Shown here one piece after another: positions 8,649-18,989 of a DNA stretch of 64,000 bases. This stretch comes from Treponema sp. OMZ 798 (GTDB lineage Bacteria; Spirochaetota; Spirochaetia; Treponematales; Treponemataceae). The stretch spans positions 744,001-808,000 of the forward strand of contig NZ_CP051305.1 in NCBI RefSeq assembly GCF_024181385.1, in the 5' to 3' direction. The notes under the pieces were generated by a model, which made no database searches, was not told the DNA's origin, and saw only the letters and a list, made by a program, of their open reading frames with translations. The translations under genes were made by a program, and so were the position numbers. Numbering within the stretch: position 1 is the first letter of the stretch; every line of letters starts with the position of its first letter.

Positions 8649-11600
8649 ATGAGAAAGATAATGGAAGGAATAAAAGAAAAAGGCATTTCGATAATATTGT
8701 TTATAGTATATATGACGGTAGGAGTACTTCCTTTAAACCTATATGCCGAAGGAACAAGCGGAGAGCAGATAAAAATAAATAACTCTATCTTATTGGCAAG
8801 CAAGGTAATAGGAAAAGAAGGGGGCATAATTGAAGGGGAGGGGGTGAGATTTGAAGTACCGAAAGGGGCATTAGAGAAAGAAGTTGAAATAAAGATAAGC
8901 CGGTTAATAAGAGTAGAAGAGGGGGAAGTAAAAAACGTAACGGCAGGGTTAGGCGGGTACAGGTTTGAGCCTTCAGGGATACAATTTAAAAAAGAATGCT
9001 TGATAAAAATGGCATATGATGAGCGTATAGAAGAAGAATATGCACAAGAGATATATACGTATTATTATAATAAAAGAAAGAAAGCATGGGAAGCGTTAAA
9101 AAGGAAGGGCGTAGATGTAGAAAAAAAGGTAATAGAGTCTTACACAAATCATTTTACGGATATGATAAACGGGACGTTAAGCTTACCTGAATCGCCCGGT
9201 CCTGTAAACATAAACTTAAACAGCATAAAAGAACTAAAAGCCGCGGATGCAGCAGGGGGGATAGAAAGAATAGAAGGATTAAAGGGGGTAAGTGAAGGAA
9301 GTGCCTCATTTAACATGAAACTGCAATTACCCGGCGGAGTAAGAGGGTTTACACCTGAGTTGGCGGTAAGCTATTCAAGCGGAAGCGGGTATGGAGTATT
9401 GGGCAAAGGCTTTAGTTTAAGCGGAATAGAAAGCATAAGTATAGATACAAGATTGGGCTTACCTGAATATAACGGCAAAGACACGTATATAATAAACGGA
9501 ACAAAAGTAAAATATGAGGGAGGGAAATGGAAAGAAGAGAGAAAACAAAGTTATGCAGCAATAAAAAATGAGTGGGCAGAAGGAAGAGGAAGCGAAAACT
9601 ATTTTGAGATAAGAGAAAAAGACGGAAGTGTTAAAATATATGGGCTAAGGAATTGGAGCGGAATAAGTGAAGGTAAAAAATATATATATTACTTGGATGA
9701 GATAAGGGATAGTTTTGGAAACGTAATAGAATATAACTATGAAAATGGAAAAAGCGTAGAAGGGGAAGAGGTAGTATTAAAGGAAATAGTGTATGGGAAA
9801 GAAAGAGAGAGGCGAATAAAGATAGAGTATGAGGGAAGAGAGGATGTAAGAGTAGAGGGAAGGGGAAAGTATTTAAAGAAGGAGAGTAAGAGGATAAGAG
9901 AGATAAAAACGGAAGTTAAAGGAGAGGAAGTAAAGAGATATAAATTTAATTATAAAGATAATGCATTTTTAGAAAGTTTATTAGAGAGTATAGAAGTAAG
10001 AGGAAGCGGAAAGGAAGAAGGAGTATACGCATACAGGTTTGAATACGAGGATGCACAGAGCGAAGGGGATGGTGGAATAAAAGTATTTGGCGATACGGAA
10101 GAATGGGAGAAAAGCGGAAGCATATCGGAGAGTGTACATATATCAGGCGGAGGATCGGGCAGTGTAGGAGTTGGAATAAATATAGAAAATTCGGTATCGA
10201 TAAGCGGAGGAATGACCGGTTCAGGGGGTGTAGGCCGCGGTTACAGTAAGAAGAACTTTGTAGATGTAACAGGGGATGGACTAGCGGATATAGTAGGATG
10301 GGAGAAAGGAAAATTAAAATTATATGAAGCTATAAGAGAGGAAAACGGTAAACTGATATATGCAGAAAAAAGAGATTTTGATTTTAGTGCATTGGAAGGT
10401 TCTTTTTTAAGTGAAAATGAGGATAGCAGTTGGAGTATAGGCGGCAGAGTCGATATAAATGCCGGCGGGGTAGGAGCTAATGTCGGAGTAACAAAACAAG
10501 GAAGTTTAGGCGAAAATAAGGCAGAGTTTACGGATGTAAATAGGGACGGCTTTATAGACTTTGTATCGAACGGGAAATATTATGAAAATAATGAAGGGAA
10601 AGGCTTTAAAGCGGGAATAGGCTTTAAGGGAGCAAAGAATGCAAAGATAAAAATGAGTGAAGCTGAAAAAAAAGAAATGGAAAAGGCTCATTATTTTCAG
10701 GAAGGGATAAAGGCATGGAGAAGTCCTGTAAGCGGAATAGTTCTTATAAATATAGATGTAAAAAGAAAAGATAAGACAAAATTATGTGTGTATAGAAGTA
10801 AAAGAGGAGAAGACAGTGAAAAGCTTTGTGAATGCCTGGAGAATAAAACCTATGAGATTGAAACGGATGTAAAAAGAGGTGAGTACATATATTTTGTAAG
10901 TGAAACAGAAAATAAGGTTGAAATAGGGGCGGGAATAGAAGCTGAAATAAGAGTTGAATATAAAAAGTACATGAGGGATGAATTACTTGGAAGAAATATA
11001 CAGTACCTTTTTCCAAATAAAACGTATAGCACGCCTGAAAAAGAAATCATAAATTTATATGATAAAAATGAAGAATCTATACAATATGAAGATGAAGAAG
11101 GGAATACACATAAGGTAGAAAGAACTTTTTGGAGTTTAAAGAGTAATTATCTTTCATTGATAGATGAGAATGCAATCGAAAAAGCACTTGCTTTAAGATA
11201 TTACGGATATATAGGCCGTGAAATAAAAAAAGAAGAGTTTGAAAAGTTGTATGAAAAATACGGGGATAAAAGCGATATTGAAAATATAATAAAATATGAC
11301 GGAGGATTTAAAGAGTATATACACACAGGAGACAGGACCGGACATTTAAATCAACATGTAATGAATCGATTTATATCACAGGCAGATAATCAAACTTTAA
11401 AAAAACTAACAGGGTATGAAAAAAGCGAAAAATTAAGGTATCCTTTATTTTATGGTAATGGAGAGAAGTATTATCGGGATATATTAAAGGTAGCAGAGAA
11501 TAAGGAAAGGAAAGAAGAAAATGGAGGATATGAATCGGAAGAAAAAATATTGATAGGAAGGATAAGAGGGAAAGAATACAAGATAAAAAAAGAAGGGGAA

Positions 11601-14600
11601 TATAAATTATATGAACAGGGAATAAAGAATGAGGAAGCTGAAGTAATTTTAGATAAGAAAACTAAAGACATAAAAGTATTATTGAAGAAGAAAGAAGATG
11701 CAGGATATGAATTATATATAAACCTTATTAATAAAAATATAGGGTGTGTAATAAGCGATAAAGAATATGAGAAAGGGATAGTGGAAGTAATACAAAAAGA
11801 TTTGGAGTATAGATTAAACCGTATAGAAAGATTGAGCGGTGATGTATATGAAATAATAAAAGAAAGACTTGCCTTTAAGAAAGGAAAATATGTAAAGATA
11901 AAAGAATTATATGAAAGATATGAAGACGGATATAAGATAAAAGATGATGTAGAAGAAGAAAGTATACTCGGAATAATTGAAGCTTTAATTGATGTAAGAA
12001 AAGAAGGAAAGATATATATAAAAGAAAGCATACCGTCCGGAGAAAGACGATTAAGAGAAATATGTATATTTACTGAAGAAGAAGTAAAAGAAATAGGGAG
12101 AGATTATTTTGAAAAGATTGGAGGCGATTCTAATCAAAGCTACCAAATAAGAAAGGACATTTCACCAGAAGAGAAAGAGAAGTTAATAAAAAAGTTAAAG
12201 CTATATGAAGGAGATAAATATGATTTTACATACTTTGAGTATGATAAGCTAAAAAAAGAGTATAAGACAAAAAGAGAAAACCTTGTAAAAGAAAAAGTAA
12301 AAAACTTTTTGGAATATTTGGAAAGTTATTATTATGAAAAAGTAGAACTTATAATAGAATATCCTTCAAGCAGTTTGTATCCTGTAAAAAACGGAGAGAT
12401 AGAAGTCGCCAAAGTAAAAGGAGGAGATCTTGTTATAGAACGTGAAAGGATAAAAAAATATGAAGGAAATGAAAATTATAAGAGCGGAATATATGAGGGT
12501 GAAAGAGGTTTGGAAAAAATAAGCCGATATGAAAGGCTATATGGAGGAGAAAATCTATGGTACTACGGATTATATTCACGATATGGAGAACAAACCTTTA
12601 GTGAAAATGAACTTCTTAAACAGAATACTCATGAAAACAAAAATAAAGATGATATAGAGAAAGAAAAAGAAGGTGTTGAAAAAGATGTAGAAAAAGATAG
12701 GGGAAGTAACGGAGAAGAAAAAGATATAAAAGATGAGGTTAATCAAAAAATAGGAAAAGAAAAACTCGGCGGATATATTTCAGTACAAACATATAAGGCG
12801 TTGACAGCGAAAAATGGAAAGGTTCCTGAAAGAGAGAGTAATACAGGTTTTGAATTTAGCGATAATAGTTTAATAGGTTCAATTTCGACACATGTAAAAA
12901 ATGGATTTGATAGAGAAGGAGAAATAAAAAGCGAAGTAAAACATTATGCTGCCTATATTGACAATAATGTAATTTATGCAAGCAGAATAACAGGCCCTTC
13001 TTATAAAGACCTTCCATGGATAAAGGAAGAAGGAGGAGGGGCGGTATCGTTTGCATTAAGCAAAACGGAGAGCGAAAGTTTTGACAAAAATATAGGAGTG
13101 TCAGGAGGACATTTAAGCGGCAGCATAGGCTTTAATTCAGGTACAAGTGAACAAACACAAGGTTACATGGATATAAACGGAGACGGGTATCCTGACATAT
13201 TAAAAACGGAAAACGGATATCTTTTAGTTCAGTATGGCCAGGATAATCTAAAGTTTGAAAAAGAAAAAGGTCTTTCGGGAGCTTCTTTAAGTTCAAATAC
13301 TAATTCGTCAAAAGTTGTAGGCTCTGCAGTAGGCCTTTCAGGTTCATTAAAAGCGGTAAGAGATAGTAAGGGGAAGATAAAAAGTGTAACGGTAGCCCCA
13401 TCCGGTGATACCCCCTACGGTATATCCGGAAATGCCGGAGTTAATTATTCAAATGGAAATCAAAGTCAAGAGGCGGGGTTACTAGATGTAAACGGAGATG
13501 GGCTTGCCGATTATAAAAATGGGGCAGAGACAAGGCTAAACATAGGAGATGAATTTAAAAAAGCGGGAGGATGGAATACAGAATATATATCTTCCGGAAA
13601 GGTAGAAAGTGCAGGGGGAAATATAGGAGGCGGATTTAATGCTCCTATTGGCATTTTTTATGGAGGAGCAAGCTTTGGAGTAAGTGCCAACATAAGCAGA
13701 AGCACTACGGAAGAAATATTGACAGATATAAACGGCGACGGTCTTCCCGATAAACTAAGCACGGCAGAAAATGGAAATTATAAAATAAGAATAAATACAG
13801 GCAGAGGTTTTTCCTCTAAAGAAAAAAACATTTGTATTGGAAAACTTGAAATCCCTGAGTATGCAAGATTTTTTAAAGAGATGATAAGTAAGGTTGTAGA
13901 ACAAACGGAGAAAATACAAATTCCTTATAAGCCGCAAAAAATTGCAGGAGATTTTATAACGGAAAAAATAGATAAGATATTAGCAATACCTTCTTCTCTT
14001 GAGTTTAACACAAGCCGAAGCATAGGCATATCCGGAAGTCTTTCAGGACAGGTAGGTATTCCGGTGTGGAGCCCTCCTAAAGTCTCATTGATATTTAATT
14101 TTTCAGGCGGAGGTAACGGAAACTATAGTGAAAGTGAGGTAAGTTTAAGATTATTCGATATAGACGGGGACGGATTAATAGACAGAGTGTTTAACATAGG
14201 AGGAGATAATAAACTATACGTCCAGCGTAACCTTTTAGGAAAGGTAGGCTTACTAAAAAAGATAAAGTTACCCCAAGGCGGAAGCTACGAATTAAAATAT
14301 GAGAGGGTAGGAAACACGGTAGAGCTTCCCCAAAGTAAATACGTATTAAGTGAAGTAACTGCAAAATCGGGATTAAAAAGTAAAACAGGCAACAGCCAAG
14401 AGTATACAACCTATTATAGTTACCACGACGGCTATTATAACAGAATAGAAAAAGAATTCTACGGCTTTAAAACCGTAAAAAGTAAAAACGCAATAGGCAC
14501 TGTAACTGAAACGGAATACTACACAGACTCTTACTACCGCAAAGGTATGGTAAAACGTGAAATAATAAGAAACGGAAACCGAGTATACTCAATAAAAGAA

Positions 14601-17600
14601 TACGAGATAGACACAGCACCCCATGCGAGAATAAAAAAAGAAACTAACACAATACGAGAAAACTACAACGAAATAAAAACCGAAAGCGAATACGACTACG
14701 ATAAATACGGGAACGTTACAAAACTTTACGATAAGGGAGAGGTAACAAACACAAACGATGACCTCATAGCGGAAATAACATATTGGAAAGGGGGAAGAGA
14801 AGAAGCGTACTTTAAAGCCCACCCCGAAAAAATACATGTCCTGCACGGAAAGACGGGAACTCTTTTGCGTAAAAGGGAGGGTGCATACGACAGCAGAACA
14901 GGAGCCTTAACGGAATTAAAACAATACACGTCGCATGGAGCATATCTTGTAAACCGTATAGAATGGACAGAGGAAGGAAACATAAAAGCGGTAACAAGCC
15001 CGACAGGTAAAAAAGCGGAATACAAATACCTTGACGGCATATATCCTATCGAAATAAAAGAGATAAGCTCTAAAGGAGATAAATCTTACACGAGCACAAT
15101 AAAATGGAATACAGCCTTAGGGGTAAAGGTAGAAGAAACAGACAGTGCAGGAAACTTCATGACCTACAGTTACGACAACTTTGGACGGGTAACAGAGGTG
15201 AGAAGCCCCTACGACTTTGAAAGAGACAAAGACACCGAAAAAATCATCGGACCAGGAAAAACTCCTTATGCAAAATACACATACATTACTCCAAAAGATT
15301 CCTTTTGGTACACCGTAACCGAAAACAAAATAAGCACCGAAGCCGACGATACGGCGGTTATGAAAACAATAGTACTCCATGACGGTCTGGGAAGAATAAG
15401 CTATACAGCAAAAGAAGGGGAAGTGTACATCGACGGAACCGATGAGCAAACACAAACAGGCTGGAATATTTCAAGTGCAATAAACTATGATGAAGCAGGG
15501 CGAAAGATAGAAGAAGGAATGCCCTTCTTTTACGGAGGGAACTTAGAACAAGAACTGGTAAATAAAAATTCTTATGAAGCCCTTGAAGCGTTTTATGAGC
15601 TTAACAATTTTACAACCATACGGAACGGAACAAAATACGAATATGACGACATAGACCGAAACATATTAACGGTTTTACCTGACGGGCACACACAAAGAAA
15701 TGAATACTCGATAGACTCTTCTTTACAAATAACAAAGGCAACTGACCCGAAAGAAAACGTAAGCATAAGCAAAAAAGATGCACGGGGAAACATAAAAGAA
15801 GTAGAACGCTTAGATAAAAACAATACTATATTAACCAAAGCCCGATACGAATACTCTGTCCTCGGAGAAATGCTAAAAGCCTACGATGCTAAAGACAACC
15901 TATTGGCAGTAAACTACGATATGCTAGGACGGCGGATAAGTTTAGAAAGTAAGGACACTGGCAAAAAAGAATGGATATACGACGATAAAGGAAGGCTTCA
16001 AGCAGAAACCGATTCGGTATTAAAAAACAAGGCAGCCGAAATAAGATACGAGTATGACGGCTTTGACCGCATAATAAAGACGGATTATCCTTTTAGCCAA
16101 GACATAGAATATAAATATGGAGCTCCCGGACAAAATGGCGCCGGACAAATAGTCTACAAAAAAGATGAGACTGGAGAAACAAGATATAAGTACGGCTATC
16201 TCAATGAAGTAACAAAGGAAACTCGAACCATCAACCGCTATGGAGCGGGAACTAATCCTGAAACAGCCTCTTTTGAATACCGCTCTGACTATCTTGGGCG
16301 AATGCAGAGTATGAAATACCCTGACGGAGAAACCATAACCTACACCTATGATAAAGGCGGACAGTTAAAGGGAGTGAGCGGCGTAAAAACCTCGTCAAAG
16401 GGAACGGCTGAATACTCTTACGTAGATAAAATCATTTATGACGAACACGCACAAAGAGTTTACATACGCTACGGAAACGGAGTAGAAACAAGATACAGGT
16501 ACGATGAGAAGCGGCGTTGGTTAGATACAATAGAAACTAAAAATAACCAAACTCAAGATGTCTTTCAAAAAATAAAGTACTCATTCGACCCTGTCGGAAA
16601 CGTCCTAGGCTATAATAATGATGCAAGTACTTATGAAACAAAACAAACATACTCTTACGATAATCTTTACCAGCTTATAAGCGTAGAGGGTACAAGTAAC
16701 CAATACAAGGCTAAAAAAAGCTCTGGAACAACACCTGTAAGCATTGCAAAATACAGACAAACCTTTGCCTTTGATGGCATAGGAAACATGAAAGAAAAAT
16801 TAAGCACCACAAACATACCCGGTGCACAAGGAAACTCCTATCCCAAGGCTGAACTTGACTATAGCTTAAATTACGAGTATGACCCTGCCTATGCACACCG
16901 TCTAATAAGAGCCGGCAACCGATACTACCGCTATGACGCAAACGGTAATATCACAGCCGAAAAAGACGGACCTTTCACAGATGAAGAAGAGTTTGTATTT
17001 ACATACTCATACTTTGAAAATGAAGACGTATACGGTGCCGACTACGGCTTCGGGCTTGACGCACCTAAAGAAACGGAACAGTCAAACCCGCAAGACCTAT
17101 TTGCCTACAGAAGAAATTACACTTGGAATGAAAGAAATTTACTCACTAAATCAAGTGACCGAAACTTTACCGTACACTACCGCTATGGTGAAGACGGACA
17201 GAGGGCACTTAAGTACACCGATGAGGGAAGAAGTGAAACCTTATACTTTAATAACTTCTTTACGATACACATACCCACACAAGACCAAAACAACCCTCAA
17301 GGCTTAAGAGTACACAAACATATATTCGTAGGAAACTCAAGGCTTGTAACCGCGATGACACATACGGATAACCAAGGCGACAACGATGAGCAAAAGGCAA
17401 AGCGGTACTACTATCATTCAGACCACCTTGGAAGTGCACAATTTGTAACAGATTGGAAAGGCAGGCAGTACGAGCATATTGAATACACGCCGTATGGCGA
17501 ACTCTGGGTTGAAGAAGTTGCTGCGGGGTTGGACAAGTTACCTTTCCGCTTTACGGGTAAGGAGCTTGACGAAGAGACCGGGCTGTATTATTACGGGGCG

Positions 17601-18326
17601 AGGTACTTAGACCCTAAATACAGTAGATGGTTGAGCGGGGATCCGGCGTTAAATGACTATATACCCAAAGCACCGATAAACGATGAAGCAAAGAAACATA
17701 ATGAAAACCTGCCGGGAATGGGCGGCGTGTTTAATACCGTCAATCTTCACGTGTACCATTATGCTGGGAATAATCCGGTGAAGTATACCGATCCGGATGG
17801 GAATGCATCAATTCTTATGCGACAGATAGATGCTGGATTAAATGCAAAATATGATTCGGGACATGCTCTTGGGAAATATTTTGATTTTGCAAAGCATTCA
17901 TTAATTGATTATGGCAGTTTAAAGTCATTTAGAGATTCGTATGGACTAATTCATCAACTAGGAAAAAAATTAGGAATATTAAAGAGAGAAGTAACAAAAA
18001 ATGATGAATATATCATAAAATATACAAATATGGATGATAACATTACTAAGCAAGCTGTTGAAAATGTTTTGGATATGAAAAGGTTTGGAGGGAGACTAGA
18101 AGATGGAAGACATAATAATGACAATGCAAAACAAAAATATAAAATTCTGATAAATGATTGTAATGCATTTACAAGAACTGTATTCAAAGAATACAAAAAA
18201 TTATGGAAAGAAAATTGGAAAAAAGAGAATAATTCTACTAGTAGATATCAGGCATGGAAAGCGTGGAGAAGACATTATAAAGAAATTTCTGCCAGACGCA
18301 ATGAAGAAATTCAAATTAAACATTAA
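8649..18326 (+). CDS. Giant SpvB/TcdB-type Rhs polymorphic toxin
   Basis: The 3225-residue protein starts behind a GGAGA site. Order: hydrophobic export segment (about 13-31); ZU5-like domain (50-180); SpvB-like region (about 220-300, LPGGVRGFTPELAVSYSSG); VCBS/FG-GAP repeats near 539, 628, 1506, 1611, 1691 and 1835 (DxxGDGxxD); a Lys/Glu-rich insertion (about 665-1380); YD/Rhs repeats from about 1917; Rhs core (about 2920-3051) ending at YTDPDG; and a 174-residue C-terminal domain. Rhs/Tc BC proteins form a shell around an autocleaved toxin tip. The tip has SGHALGK...NDCNAFTRTVF, His before Cys, compatible with a permuted papain-like fold (tentative). Operon position puts export genes just upstream and a lipoprotein partner 16 bases downstream. 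Confidence 0.92.
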   Translation: MRKIMEGIKEKGISIILFIVYMTVGVLPLNLYAEGTSGEQIKINNSILLASKVIGKEGGIIEGEGVRFEVPKGALEKEVEIKISRLIRVEEGEVKNVTAGLGGYRFEPSGIQFKKECLIKMAYDERIEEEYAQEIYTYYYNKRKKAWEALKRKGVDVEKKVIESYTNHFTDMINGTLSLPESPGPVNINLNSIKELKAADAAGGIERIEGLKGVSEGSASFNMKLQLPGGVRGFTPELAVSYSSGSGYGVLGKGFSLSGIESISIDTRLGLPEYNGKDTYIINGTKVKYEGGKWKEERKQSYAAIKNEWAEGRGSENYFEIREKDGSVKIYGLRNWSGISEGKKYIYYLDEIRDSFGNVIEYNYENGKSVEGEEVVLKEIVYGKERERRIKIEYEGREDVRVEGRGKYLKKESKRIREIKTEVKGEEVKRYKFNYKDNAFLESLLESIEVRGSGKEEGVYAYRFEYEDAQSEGDGGIKVFGDTEEWEKSGSISESVHISGGGSGSVGVGINIENSVSISGGMTGSGGVGRGYSKKNFVDVTGDGLADIVGWEKGKLKLYEAIREENGKLIYAEKRDFDFSALEGSFLSENEDSSWSIGGRVDINAGGVGANVGVTKQGSLGENKAEFTDVNRDGFIDFVSNGKYYENNEGKGFKAGIGFKGAKNAKIKMSEAEKKEMEKAHYFQEGIKAWRSPVSGIVLINIDVKRKDKTKLCVYRSKRGEDSEKLCECLENKTYEIETDVKRGEYIYFVSETENKVEIGAGIEAEIRVEYKKYMRDELLGRNIQYLFPNKTYSTPEKEIINLYDKNEESIQYEDEEGNTHKVERTFWSLKSNYLSLIDENAIEKALALRYYGYIGREIKKEEFEKLYEKYGDKSDIENIIKYDGGFKEYIHTGDRTGHLNQHVMNRFISQADNQTLKKLTGYEKSEKLRYPLFYGNGEKYYRDILKVAENKERKEENGGYESEEKILIGRIRGKEYKIKKEGEYKLYEQGIKNEEAEVILDKKTKDIKVLLKKKEDAGYELYINLINKNIGCVISDKEYEKGIVEVIQKDLEYRLNRIERLSGDVYEIIKERLAFKKGKYVKIKELYERYEDGYKIKDDVEEESILGIIEALIDVRKEGKIYIKESIPSGERRLREICIFTEEEVKEIGRDYFEKIGGDSNQSYQIRKDISPEEKEKLIKKLKLYEGDKYDFTYFEYDKLKKEYKTKRENLVKEKVKNFLEYLESYYYEKVELIIEYPSSSLYPVKNGEIEVAKVKGGDLVIERERIKKYEGNENYKSGIYEGERGLEKISRYERLYGGENLWYYGLYSRYGEQTFSENELLKQNTHENKNKDDIEKEKEGVEKDVEKDRGSNGEEKDIKDEVNQKIGKEKLGGYISVQTYKALTAKNGKVPERESNTGFEFSDNSLIGSISTHVKNGFDREGEIKSEVKHYAAYIDNNVIYASRITGPSYKDLPWIKEEGGGAVSFALSKTESESFDKNIGVSGGHLSGSIGFNSGTSEQTQGYMDINGDGYPDILKTENGYLLVQYGQDNLKFEKEKGLSGASLSSNTNSSKVVGSAVGLSGSLKAVRDSKGKIKSVTVAPSGDTPYGISGNAGVNYSNGNQSQEAGLLDVNGDGLADYKNGAETRLNIGDEFKKAGGWNTEYISSGKVESAGGNIGGGFNAPIGIFYGGASFGVSANISRSTTEEILTDINGDGLPDKLSTAENGNYKIRINTGRGFSSKEKNICIGKLEIPEYARFFKEMISKVVEQTEKIQIPYKPQKIAGDFITEKIDKILAIPSSLEFNTSRSIGISGSLSGQVGIPVWSPPKVSLIFNFSGGGNGNYSESEVSLRLFDIDGDGLIDRVFNIGGDNKLYVQRNLLGKVGLLKKIKLPQGGSYELKYERVGNTVELPQSKYVLSEVTAKSGLKSKTGNSQEYTTYYSYHDGYYNRIEKEFYGFKTVKSKNAIGTVTETEYYTDSYYRKGMVKREIIRNGNRVYSIKEYEIDTAPHARIKKETNTIRENYNEIKTESEYDYDKYGNVTKLYDKGEVTNTNDDLIAEITYWKGGREEAYFKAHPEKIHVLHGKTGTLLRKREGAYDSRTGALTELKQYTSHGAYLVNRIEWTEEGNIKAVTSPTGKKAEYKYLDGIYPIEIKEISSKGDKSYTSTIKWNTALGVKVEETDSAGNFMTYSYDNFGRVTEVRSPYDFERDKDTEKIIGPGKTPYAKYTYITPKDSFWYTVTENKISTEADDTAVMKTIVLHDGLGRISYTAKEGEVYIDGTDEQTQTGWNISSAINYDEAGRKIEEGMPFFYGGNLEQELVNKNSYEALEAFYELNNFTTIRNGTKYEYDDIDRNILTVLPDGHTQRNEYSIDSSLQITKATDPKENVSISKKDARGNIKEVERLDKNNTILTKARYEYSVLGEMLKAYDAKDNLLAVNYDMLGRRISLESKDTGKKEWIYDDKGRLQAETDSVLKNKAAEIRYEYDGFDRIIKTDYPFSQDIEYKYGAPGQNGAGQIVYKKDETGETRYKYGYLNEVTKETRTINRYGAGTNPETASFEYRSDYLGRMQSMKYPDGETITYTYDKGGQLKGVSGVKTSSKGTAEYSYVDKIIYDEHAQRVYIRYGNGVETRYRYDEKRRWLDTIETKNNQTQDVFQKIKYSFDPVGNVLGYNNDASTYETKQTYSYDNLYQLISVEGTSNQYKAKKSSGTTPVSIAKYRQTFAFDGIGNMKEKLSTTNIPGAQGNSYPKAELDYSLNYEYDPAYAHRLIRAGNRYYRYDANGNITAEKDGPFTDEEEFVFTYSYFENEDVYGADYGFGLDAPKETEQSNPQDLFAYRRNYTWNERNLLTKSSDRNFTVHYRYGEDGQRALKYTDEGRSETLYFNNFFTIHIPTQDQNNPQGLRVHKHIFVGNSRLVTAMTHTDNQGDNDEQKAKRYYYHSDHLGSAQFVTDWKGRQYEHIEYTPYGELWVEEVAAGLDKLPFRFTGKELDEETGLYYYGARYLDPKYSRWLSGDPALNDYIPKAPINDEAKKHNENLPGMGGVFNTVNLHVYHYAGNNPVKYTDPDGNASILMRQIDAGLNAKYDSGHALGKYFDFAKHSLIDYGSLKSFRDSYGLIHQLGKKLGILKREVTKNDEYIIKYTNMDDNITKQAVENVLDMKRFGGRLEDGRHNNDNAKQKYKILINDCNAFTRTVFKEYKKLWKENWKKENNSTSRYQAWKAWRRHYKEISARRNEEIQIKH

Positions 18327-18341
18327 AGGAGATATTGTAAC

Positions 18342-18962
18342 ATGAAAAAAATACTATTTTTTGTAATTTTATTATTATCTTTTCACCTATTGCAGCTATT
18401 TTGCTATGGTTGTGTTGAAATAGAAATGGATGATAATAATAAAAAACGAATAGAAAATTTTATGTCAAATTTTTATACAAGAATCTTTGATTTATCTGCT
18501 GAAGAATATGAAGATATTTTTTATAAAAAATTAGTCTCTATTTCTTTTTGTTATGATGGCGTTAATGGGGGTGGTGCTGTATTTAAAAAATTTTTAGATT
18601 GTACCGCTTTACCTGAAAATAAAAAAACTAATGAAATAGAACAGCCTTTAGAGCAAATTTTTTTATTTGGTAATGGAAAGAATGCTCGAGAGTTTATAAA
18701 GCAGTTTGAAAATATTGATATGTTTATAGAAAAAAATAAAGCAAAAATAGTATGGTTTTCAGGATTTGATGTAGGAGTTGCAGCTTTTGATATCCCCAAT
18801 GAAAATTGCTGTAGCTTTGATCAAGATTTGCTTTTGGTAATTAACAAAGAAAGGTTTAATGTAAAGGCAACTGCTCTATTATATGTTGATGAGGAAAATA
18901 TTTTTTTGGCATATATTTTTTTTGAAATAAAAAACTTGGAGGAAAAATCAAAAACTATTTAG
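18342..18962 (+). CDS. Putative immunity lipoprotein for the full-length Rhs toxin
   Basis: This 206-residue protein follows the Rhs stop by 16 bases, with a strong AAGGAGAT site. It has a hydrophobic signal ending FCYGC, compatible with a lipobox. The remainder has no recognised fold; GVNGGGAVFKKF and WFSGFDVGVAAF are notable. The position directly after a polymorphic toxin tip is the usual immunity slot. An exported immunity protein implies that protection is needed outside the cytoplasm. Confidence 0.7.
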   Translation: MKKILFFVILLLSFHLLQLFCYGCVEIEMDDNNKKRIENFMSNFYTRIFDLSAEEYEDIFYKKLVSISFCYDGVNGGGAVFKKFLDCTALPENKKTNEIEQPLEQIFLFGNGKNAREFIKQFENIDMFIEKNKAKIVWFSGFDVGVAAFDIPNENCCSFDQDLLLVINKERFNVKATALLYVDEENIFLAYIFFEIKNLEEKSKTI

Positions 18963-18989
18963 TTAAAATAGCTAAGTGTTAAAAATATT

